Positions 12,404 through 18,157 of a DNA stretch of 18,157 nt are shown one piece after another; the first letter of the stretch is position 1, and the number at the start of each line of letters is the position of its first letter. The position numbers and the translations under genes are program-made. Origin of the DNA: Clostridiaceae bacterium (GTDB lineage Bacteria; Bacillota; Clostridia; Saccharofermentanales; DTU023); the NCBI GenBank assembly GCA_012800135.1, contig JAAZJV010000311.1, positions 1 to 18,157 on the forward strand, read 5' to 3'. Below the pieces are notes generated by a model that saw nothing but the letters and a program-made list of their open reading frames with translations, was not told the DNA's origin and did no database searches.

Positions 12404-14310
12404 TTAGGCTTTATGATGCAGATGAATCACAATTTAATCATGAGGAGACCGTCCTAACTGCCTTATCATGCGTCGTGACCGAAGAGGAGAACGGCGCTTT
12501 TTTCTTGCATATGGAAACAGCGATTGATGAACGCGTGCAGGTTGGGAAGATCGTCAAGGCGTCCACACCGAGAGGCGAGCAGCTTTTTAGAATTAACGCT
12601 GTTAAAAAAAAGCTGGATAAGAATAAACGTCTGTACGAAATCTCGGCAGCGCATATCTTTTATGATCTGCTGGACAATCTCGTCCTAAATGTGCGACCGA
12701 CCGACGCGACGGCGATCAATGCCCTACAAGCGATTCTGAACGGCGCGGAAGAGGAGCATGAATTCATCGGCTGGTCGGATGTGCAAGGGACGCATACAGC
12801 TAACTATGTGCGCGTCAATCCAATCCAGGCGATCATGGGCAACCAGGAAAATGCCCTGCTCAACCTGTGGGGCGGTTATCTTAAAAGAGATGATTTTGAA
12901 ATTAAAGTGCATCAAACGCCTTTAGATCGAGGGTATGAAGTGCGCTTTGGCAAGAATTTAATCGGGGTGGAGCAATCAATAGACACCGCGGACGTCGTCA
13001 CGAGGATTTATCCGACAGTCGTCATTGAGGGGAATATCGTGACGGCTCTGCCCGAGAAGTATGTCGACAGTCCTATTATTGGGCAATATCCTAAGCCGAT
13101 CATACGCGAATTGCGGATCAACTTAACCGACGAAGAAAAACTTCTGCCGATCGAGCAGATCTACCAACTCATGAGAGATCGGTCAGGGGCTCACTTTACG
13201 GCCGACGCCGATAAGCCAAAAACCAATTACAAGGTCAATTTTGTCCAGCTTAGAAAAACTGAGCAATACAAAGACTTGGCTATCTTGGAAGAACTTGACA
13301 TATCCGACACCGTTCATGTGGCAATAGGCGAGATCGGCATCAGCCTTGACGCGAGAGTCATTAAGTATACTTGGGATTCGCTCCGAGAGCGCTTTTTAGG
13401 AATTGAGCTGGGCAATTTTAAGCCAAAACTCACAAACCAAAACCAAAAAGTTATTGAGTTTATTGAGAAAATAGGCGAAGAAATCACCGACGGGAAAATC
13501 GCGGCAGCATTGAAAGATGCAATCGATCGCATCACAGGCCATCGTGGCGGGTATCGATACGATCTTTTCAATCCCGACGGTCAGCCATCGGGCACGGCCT
13601 ACATGGACACCGACGACATCAATACGGCTCAAAATTATATCCTGATAAACAATCAGGGCGTAGCGTTCGGTGACTCCGGTCTTTCAAATCCGCCGAGTCT
13701 TGCGATATCGATAGACGGCAGCATCGTCGGCGAGAGCGCTCTTTTTGACAGCTTAGTCACCAATCTTATCCAATCCGACATTGGCCAATCGCTCGACCTC
13801 TCGTCCAATGTCTCGATTAACCAAATTGTTACTAATCAAATCGACGACTTCCGCGAAGATGTCAACGTACAGTTCGCGGAGCAATCGTCCCTGATCGCAC
13901 AGACGTCTCAAGACATCACCACAGCCGTGGAGCAAGTGACAGGCTACACCGACGGTCACGTAGAGACCTTGAGGCAAGAGCAGATCGCCACGGCGACATC
14001 TTTTCAGATTAGTCTCACAGAAGTGCGAGAGCAGCAGAACGTCACAGAAAGCGACGTGCAGGAAGTTAAATCATATTTTAAATACGAAAATGGCATCGTG
14101 GAACTCGCTGAGTCCGGCTCGCCCATGGTGATGAATCTCTCTCACGAGGAATTTAAGCTCCTCGAGAGCGGAAGTGTCGTCATGCACATTAAAGGAAAAA
14201 AAGTGTTCGCTGATTCGCTTGAAGTCTTGACGAGCATCATTGTCGGTTCGCATTTAATTGAAAAATATCAGATCGACGGCGTCGATGACACGATCGTGAG
14301 GAAGGTATGA
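12400..14310 (+). CDS. Tal-like tail/baseplate protein (prophage tail endopeptidase family fold)
   Basis: The 636-residue protein sits in the Tal slot after Dit and should close the distal end of the tail. The first about 370 residues match the gp27/Tal-type hub: TAIDERVQVGKIVKASTPRG, INAVKKKLDKNKRLYEISAA, the NLWGGYLKRDDFEIKVHQ motif found across this family, the strand DVVTRIYPTVVIEG, and YTWDSLRERFLGIELGNFKP. After that come a short helical linker, a Gly/Asp beta-rich segment, a coiled-coil-like part (Gln/Glu/Val rich, about 470-580) and a small C-terminal beta domain. I see no NlpC/P60, lysozyme or M23 motif, so cell-wall cleavage is not supported. ATG 12400 overlaps the Dit stop; a TTG at 12388 is too close to AAAGGAAA to serve. 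Confidence 0.83.
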   Translation: MIRLYDADESQFNHEETVLTALSCVVTEEENGAFFLHMETAIDERVQVGKIVKASTPRGEQLFRINAVKKKLDKNKRLYEISAAHIFYDLLDNLVLNVRPTDATAINALQAILNGAEEEHEFIGWSDVQGTHTANYVRVNPIQAIMGNQENALLNLWGGYLKRDDFEIKVHQTPLDRGYEVRFGKNLIGVEQSIDTADVVTRIYPTVVIEGNIVTALPEKYVDSPIIGQYPKPIIRELRINLTDEEKLLPIEQIYQLMRDRSGAHFTADADKPKTNYKVNFVQLRKTEQYKDLAILEELDISDTVHVAIGEIGISLDARVIKYTWDSLRERFLGIELGNFKPKLTNQNQKVIEFIEKIGEEITDGKIAAALKDAIDRITGHRGGYRYDLFNPDGQPSGTAYMDTDDINTAQNYILINNQGVAFGDSGLSNPPSLAISIDGSIVGESALFDSLVTNLIQSDIGQSLDLSSNVSINQIVTNQIDDFREDVNVQFAEQSSLIAQTSQDITTAVEQVTGYTDGHVETLRQEQIATATSFQISLTEVREQQNVTESDVQEVKSYFKYENGIVELAESGSPMVMNLSHEEFKLLESGSVVMHIKGKKVFADSLEVLTSIIVGSHLIEKYQIDGVDDTIVRKV

Positions 14311-14311
14311 C

Positions 14312-16555
14312 ATGCCAATAGTCAGTAAATTAATGAGTGATAGTCGGTATAGACTATACCTTGAATATTCCAGTACGCAAAACGTCACCGCCAACACCAG
14401 CACCATCACATACAACTGCTATGTCCGTTTGGTAAGCGGCAAAGGGCGTTGGAACTACGACGACGGAAAGACAGGCTCAGTTAAGAGCGGAAGCGAAACA
14501 TGGGGCAGTGTGACTAATCAACCGTTTGACTTAGACTCGAAAACTACCGAGCCTGTAGTCTCAGGGACTAAGATCGTCACTCACAATGCTGACGGCGCTC
14601 TGTCAGTCCTGCTCACTGCCGCATGTAGTTTAACAAACGTTCTTGGCACGATCTCGGGAACGGTCAGCACCACTTATGAACTGCCCACGATCCCGCGCGC
14701 AACGACTCCGACACTCAGCGATGAGAGTGTGGACATGGGGCAGTCTGTGACGATCAGCACTCCGCGCGCGTCGGATTCTTTTACGCATAAGCTCAAGTAC
14801 GCATTTGAAGGCGCGTCTGGAACAATCGCCGAAAACGTCGCCACATCTCACGTATGGACGCCTCCGCTCTCTCTGGCGTCACGGATCCCGAGCAAGGCCT
14901 CAAGCGCGTGTGTGATCACGTGCGAGACGTACAACGGGGCGAATTTAATCGGCACAAAAACCGTGCAACTGACGCTAAATGTCCCTGCCTCTGTCGTGCC
15001 GACGGTGGCACATGTCATCTCAGAGGGTGTGGCGGACGTCGCGTCAAAGGTCGGCGCGTACGTGCAGAGCAAAAGCCGACTAAAGGTCGAGACGACGGCA
15101 CAGGGTGTGTACGGCTCATCGATCAGCACGATTATGACGAATGTCGAGAATGCGAATTACAGCGGAAATGACGTCACGACGGGCATCATCATGGGTTCGG
15201 GCAATGTGCTTGTCAAAACGACGGCCACGGACTCACGAGGGCGATCTGCCGTCGTACAGACGACGGTGCCTATCCTTCCGTACGCTCCGCCGAAGATAAA
15301 TTCGGCATCGCTCCAAAGATGCGCACCTGACGGGACACTCGACCCTCTCGGCACACATCTTAAATTCGCGCTTAAGGCCTCCGTGTCAAGCTTGATTGTC
15401 GGCACAGAAAAAAACAGTCTGAGACGCAAGCTCAGCACGAAAAAGAGTACGGATTACTCATATACCGAAAAAGTAAATTCGCTCGAATCGGGGCTTACTT
15501 ATGACTCGTATCAAGTCATATCAGGATATGAGGCAGAGTACGTTTTTGACGCGCTTATGTACGTGGAAGATATCTTCGGCATCGCTCTTGCGGTTGGGAA
15601 AGTTCCGACCGGCAAGATCACCATGCATTGGGGCGATGACTTTATCGCGGTCGGCGGATTTAGGGAGCACGAGGGAAGCGGATTCGAAGCGAAAAAACCT
15701 GCCTTTTTTGATGATGGACTTTACGTCAAAAGGCGAAAAGTCGCATACTCTACTGACTTTGACATGAGTGGAAATTGTAACGACATCGAAGACGAGTGGC
15801 GGTTGGCAAGAGGCACGACGGCGCTCAACTTTCCCGAAGACAGCCAATACTTTTACATACACACCGTTATTCACTCTTCAACGGCGCGAAAAAAGCAAGT
15901 TGCGTATAAGTATTTAAGCGAAGAGATATACACAAGAGGATCTTATGACGGGACTTGGCGACCTTGGGTGAAGCTATCTGAGGACGGCCACGCTCATACG
16001 GGTATAGCAAGCACGTCGGTGGCGGGCGACATCTTAACTTTTGCTAACAATGCACCTATTGGCTTTACGCCGATCGCTATAAATCCGAACACTACCAACA
16101 TTCCGCCTGGCGGTTACAACTACTCATCGGGTTTTATCTCAAAAAGGGCTTCGAACACGGCGCACATTTATCTTTTTAACTACGCGACAGGCACCATTGC
16201 CGTGAACACTTTTTTTGGCAGCGCATGGCACGGCTGGAGATATGACATGGCCTCGTACGGGGCTGATAGCGGATACGAAAAGACAAGTCAGGGAACGATC
16301 ATTCAAGCTGGAAAGCTGAGCTATCCCGCAAGTACAAGCGAGGTGAATTTAGTCTTTCCTTTGGCGTTTCCGAACGCATGTATCGCGGTGGTCGTGACGC
16401 CTAATCACGGCTCTACTACACCAACGTGGGCGTCAATCTCCGCCACGGTAAGCGCTCTGACCAAATCGGGGTGCAAGGTGCAGATGCGATCTACTGACAA
16501 TAATCAGCCGTCAAGCGTGGGCAGGACGGTAAATTATATAGCCTTCGGATATTAG
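14312..16555 (+). CDS. Tail fiber / receptor-binding protein (DUF859-like start, gp53-like tip)
   Basis: This 747-residue protein most likely binds the host surface. Its N-terminal part (1-450) resembles the DUF859 siphovirus structural family: RLYLEYSSTQNVTANTSTIT at the start, repeated beta-sandwich-like segments, then PILPYAPPKIN and a conserved region around ALAVGKVPTGKIT. Residues about 485-555 and 575-650 look like two pyocin-knob-type modules, each ending in a Trp motif (GTWRPWVKL; HGWRYDMASYG). Between them DGHAHTG (558-564) has the HxH metal-site pattern of trimeric fibers. The last about 95 residues form a gp53-like tip, QGTIIQAGKLSYP, VFPLAFPNA and the terminal NYIAFGY. The start ATG 14312 follows GAGGAAGG. 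No intramolecular chaperone is seen after the tip. Confidence 0.82.
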   Translation: MPIVSKLMSDSRYRLYLEYSSTQNVTANTSTITYNCYVRLVSGKGRWNYDDGKTGSVKSGSETWGSVTNQPFDLDSKTTEPVVSGTKIVTHNADGALSVLLTAACSLTNVLGTISGTVSTTYELPTIPRATTPTLSDESVDMGQSVTISTPRASDSFTHKLKYAFEGASGTIAENVATSHVWTPPLSLASRIPSKASSACVITCETYNGANLIGTKTVQLTLNVPASVVPTVAHVISEGVADVASKVGAYVQSKSRLKVETTAQGVYGSSISTIMTNVENANYSGNDVTTGIIMGSGNVLVKTTATDSRGRSAVVQTTVPILPYAPPKINSASLQRCAPDGTLDPLGTHLKFALKASVSSLIVGTEKNSLRRKLSTKKSTDYSYTEKVNSLESGLTYDSYQVISGYEAEYVFDALMYVEDIFGIALAVGKVPTGKITMHWGDDFIAVGGFREHEGSGFEAKKPAFFDDGLYVKRRKVAYSTDFDMSGNCNDIEDEWRLARGTTALNFPEDSQYFYIHTVIHSSTARKKQVAYKYLSEEIYTRGSYDGTWRPWVKLSEDGHAHTGIASTSVAGDILTFANNAPIGFTPIAINPNTTNIPPGGYNYSSGFISKRASNTAHIYLFNYATGTIAVNTFFGSAWHGWRYDMASYGADSGYEKTSQGTIIQAGKLSYPASTSEVNLVFPLAFPNACIAVVVTPNHGSTTPTWASISATVSALTKSGCKVQMRSTDNNQPSSVGRTVNYIAFGY

Positions 16556-16564
16556 GGGGAATTT

Positions 16565-16906
16565 ATGGAAATCAATGGAACAAACTTAAAGATGATCAGA
16601 GGTGACTCAGAATGCATATCCGTTAGCATGCAGGACGAGGAGGGGGTTCCAATTCCTCTCATAGACGGCGACACGGTCTACTTCACCGTCAAAAAGAGCG
16701 TGCACCGTGAAGAGATCACTTTACAAAAAATCATCGAGGAATTCCAAGAGGGGACGGCGGTCATCCCGATTGCTCCCTCGGACACAAAGAAGCTTGAATT
16801 CCGAACATATGTCTATGACATACAGCTCACGAGGGCCGACGGAACGGTCAAGACGATCATTCCTCCCTCGGACTTTACGATCGGCGAGGAGGTTACTTAT
16901 GACTAA
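16565..16906 (+). CDS. BppU-like baseplate/fiber accessory protein
   Basis: The 113-residue product has the pattern of small Ig-like baseplate proteins with a BppU-N type fold: KMIRGDSECISVSMQDEEG, the strand DTVYFTVKKSVHREEITLQK, a central GTAVIPIAPSDTKKLEF, and YVYDIQLTRADGTVKTI ending in FTIGEEVTYD. These domains often anchor fibers or receptor-binding proteins to the baseplate, which fits its place after the fiber gene. GGGGGA (16555-16560) precedes ATG 16565. It overlaps the next gene by 8 bases, and its last codons (GAGGAGG, 16886-16892) form that gene's ribosome site. Confidence 0.75.
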   Translation: MEINGTNLKMIRGDSECISVSMQDEEGVPIPLIDGDTVYFTVKKSVHREEITLQKIIEEFQEGTAVIPIAPSDTKKLEFRTYVYDIQLTRADGTVKTIIPPSDFTIGEEVTYD

Positions 16907-17504
16907 TCTAACGGACACTTATTACAATAAAGGACTAAACATCTATGTGACTTTAGCCAATTCGGGCGGCGGTGGAGCGATTCAGACGCTGGACTTCGAC
17001 GGCGAAAACTTAACGCTGAGTGATGGCGGAGGAAGCGTTAAGCTGGTTGAGCGAAAAGTTTTCACACCCGAAGCGGGTTTTTCAGGGAGCATAGAGCAGA
17101 CGGAGATTCTCGGGCTGCCTTATGACGGAAGCGGAGCCATCTACATGGAGCTGGATGCCGTGGTGCAGGCGCTGAACACGCTGTATTACGCCGAACCCGA
17201 TCCCTACAGCTCTCCGCCTCCTGGAGGTTGGCCTGATCCTCCTGAGCCTGTGGACTTTCTTCTTTTCGACACGCCTGCCGAAGGACAGGGCGTGACTTTT
17301 GAGCTTTTTAAGTCACCAGAGGAATTGGCGAATTTTTGGACAGCGCTGATAGAAGCGGACACCTTGCCCGAAGTGAAGGCGAGTATTCAGTGGCGCATAG
17401 ACAGATACGAAACTATTATAAGTTGTCCAATAAAAATCACATCCCTCAAAGATGCTGTTCCGCCTGAGGAACCGCCTGCGCCTGGTCCTCCAATTCCTTT
17501 ATAA
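16899..17504 (+). CDS. Proline-rich putative baseplate/tail accessory protein (201 aa)
   Basis: I do not recognise a family. From ATG 16899 the product begins MTNLTDTYYNKGLNIYVTLA, then a Gly-rich turn, beta-like segments with LTLSDGGGSVKLVERKVF and a hydrophobic AIYMELDAVVQALNTLYYAE, a proline-rich linker at 100-118 (SPPPGGWPDPPEPV), a second folded part (119-185) with FELFKSPEELANFWTALI, and a C-terminal proline tail at 188-200. The layout of two small domains joined by rigid linkers suggests a structural spacer or adaptor near the fiber. The reading frame is open much further upstream (to 16707), but that stretch overlaps the BppU-like gene and has no ribosome site, whereas GAGGAGG lies 6 bases before ATG 16899. 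Confidence 0.7.
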   Translation: MTNLTDTYYNKGLNIYVTLANSGGGGAIQTLDFDGENLTLSDGGGSVKLVERKVFTPEAGFSGSIEQTEILGLPYDGSGAIYMELDAVVQALNTLYYAEPDPYSSPPPGGWPDPPEPVDFLLFDTPAEGQGVTFELFKSPEELANFWTALIEADTLPEVKASIQWRIDRYETIISCPIKITSLKDAVPPEEPPAPGPPIPL

Positions 17505-17517
17505 AAAGGAGTCACTT

Positions 17518-17835
17518 ATGATTTTCGTAAAATTCGAAACAGACGGCACATACGGTTTTTACACTCCCGACGTGCACGGGGAGGAGATCCTCGAAGATCC
17601 GTCGTATGTCGAGATCTCGGATGAGCTTTATCAGTCCATTTTGGACACCCAAGGGCTGAAAAGACTGACACCTGACCTCGTGCTGGAGGATATTCCGCCT
17701 GAGCCTCCTGAGTCGTATGAGTCGGAGGAGCAAAGGGCGATCCGACTACTACAATTACAAGTGGCAGCACAGACGGATCGGCAGGAAATGACGGACGATT
17801 TACTGCAAGAGCTGATTTTAAGCGTGTACTCGTGA
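17518..17835 (+). CDS. Small tail-module protein of unknown function (105 aa)
   Basis: The product starts MIFVKFETDGTYGFYTPDVH, has a middle with YVEISDELYQSILDTQGLKR, a short proline linker PPEPPES (60-66), and a C-terminal charged helix with AIRLLQLQVAAQTDRQEMTD. An N-terminal 'substrate-like' beta segment followed by a helix rich in Gln and Leu is common in small proteins preceding CD1375/XkdX peptides at the end of Bacillota phage tail operons; their role is not established to my knowledge. ATG 17518 follows AAAAGGAG (17504-17511). The frame is open upstream to 17452, but that part overlaps the previous gene. The proline codons share an 11-base word (TTCCGCCTGAG) with the preceding gene. 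Confidence 0.7.
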   Translation: MIFVKFETDGTYGFYTPDVHGEEILEDPSYVEISDELYQSILDTQGLKRLTPDLVLEDIPPEPPESYESEEQRAIRLLQLQVAAQTDRQEMTDDLLQELILSVYS

Positions 17836-17876
17836 AAAGGCTCTTTTTTTTATTACTCGGAAAGGAGGGAGGTTTA

Positions 17877-18008
17877 ATGATGGCACTTTTTTTAGCACAA
17901 AGAATCATCTTAGGCAAAATGACCTTTGCCCAAGTGCCTGCGGTCTTTAAGGATCAAGTCCGCGAGATCTTGATAGACTCAGGCGTGCCTGAGTTGGCTG
18001 AGGAGTAG
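17877..18008 (+). CDS. CD1375/XkdX-like small phage protein (43 aa)
   Basis: A 43-codon frame begins MMALFLAQRIILGKMTFAQV and ends ILIDSGVPELAEE. It matches the small XkdX/CD1375-type proteins, whose recurring pattern is a short hydrophobic start, LGK-x-T-x-x-x-VP, and a helix; these lie between tail-fiber genes and lysis genes in Bacillota phages. GGAGGGAGG (17864-17872) is a strong ribosome site; either ATG 17877 or ATG 17880 could be used. The 41-base gap before it contains eight Ts (17844-17851) but no credible stem. Confidence 0.75.
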   Translation: MMALFLAQRIILGKMTFAQVPAVFKDQVREILIDSGVPELAEE

Positions 18009-18034
18009 ACCTTTATATCACACAGGAGATGCCT

Positions 18035-18157
18035 ATGGACATGACTTTAGGACAACTTTCAGCGATCGCGGGGGCGATCGTGACAATATGGGGGGCGATT
18101 GCTCTCTTGTATCGGCCAATAAAAAACTTTACAAGCTCGATTGAAAAGTGGTGCAAG
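18035..18157 (+). CDS. Putative holin-type or holin-accessory membrane protein (5' end only)
   Basis: The gene runs off the window; 41 codons are visible. It reads MDMTLGQLSAIAGAIVTIWG, AIALLYRPI, then a basic soluble start (KNFTSSIEKWCK). Residues about 8-27 form one transmembrane segment, and the following Arg/Lys suggest the rest is cytoplasmic. A single N-terminal span followed by a soluble tail directly after the CD1375-like gene is the usual slot and shape of phage holins or holin-accessory proteins that precede an endolysin. ATG 18035 is preferred because AGGAG (18024-18028) abuts the alternative ATG at 18029. Function cannot be confirmed without the remainder. Confidence 0.6.
   Translation, partial: MDMTLGQLSAIAGAIVTIWGAIALLYRPIKNFTSSIEKWCK

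Noticed and set aside
12400..14310. Cell-wall hydrolase domain in the Tal-like protein
   Set aside because: No NlpC/P60 Cys-His motif, lysozyme catalytic Glu motif or M23 HxH motif was visible in its C-terminal half.
17836..17856. Possible terminator at the T8 run (17844-17851)
   Set aside because: Only a very short AAAAG/CTTTT pairing is available before or around it; there is no stable GC stem, and a strong ribosome site follows at once.
17516..17917. 133-codon reverse-strand ORF over the end of the tail module
   Set aside because: It opposes two genes with strong ribosome sites and shows no recognisable domain.

Overview
The window is a contiguous piece of a tailed-phage (siphovirus) genome, either a prophage or a free phage. 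Every supported gene lies on the + strand. The host is most likely a Bacillota (Firmicutes) bacterium of middling GC. The evidence is strong AGGAGG-type ribosome sites, occasional TTG and GTG starts, an HK97-type head module with an HNH gene in front of the terminase, and Gram-positive-type Dit/Tal baseplate genes. I cannot name the genus from sequence alone. No integrase, repressor, tRNA or host gene is present, so I cannot tell whether this copy is integrated.

Layout. Positions 1-1000 are the tail of the early/replication module: the last codons of an unknown gene, a 54-residue peptide, a single-stranded DNA-binding protein, and a DUF1492-like regulator with a sigma-region-4-like HTH. Positions 972-1183 form a switch region. 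It holds tandem 10-bp and 8-bp repeats over the regulator's stop codon, an intrinsic terminator, and a 15-bp inverted repeat spanning 112 bases just upstream of the HNH gene. Positions 1183-3636 are the packaging module: HNH endonuclease, a candidate cos region, and the small and large terminase subunits. Positions 3647-8740 build the head and connector: portal, a P-loop kinase-like domain fused to the prohead protease, major capsid protein, a small SAP/Rho-N-like protein, and four connector/tail-completion proteins. Positions 8742-12403 build the tail tube: tube protein, gpG/gpGT chaperones made by a -1 frameshift on TTTTTTC, tape measure and Dit. Positions 12400-17835 are the baseplate and host-recognition module: a Tal-like protein, a 747-residue fiber with a gp53-like tip, a BppU-like protein and two proline-rich accessory proteins. 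After 17877 come a CD1375/XkdX-like peptide and the start of a single-span membrane protein, probably a holin-type lysis protein.

Most genes overlap by ATGA or a few bases, so the late region from 1183 on reads as one translationally coupled transcription unit. I infer that the DUF1492-like protein activates or antiterminates it. The most unusual features are (1) a P-loop kinase-like domain fused to the prohead protease and carrying a perfect 48-bp in-frame tandem duplication; (2) the repeat, terminator and inverted-repeat cluster at the early/late junction; (3) a tape-measure gene whose expected start codon is missing or out of frame. The rest is a conventional HK97-like structural cassette.
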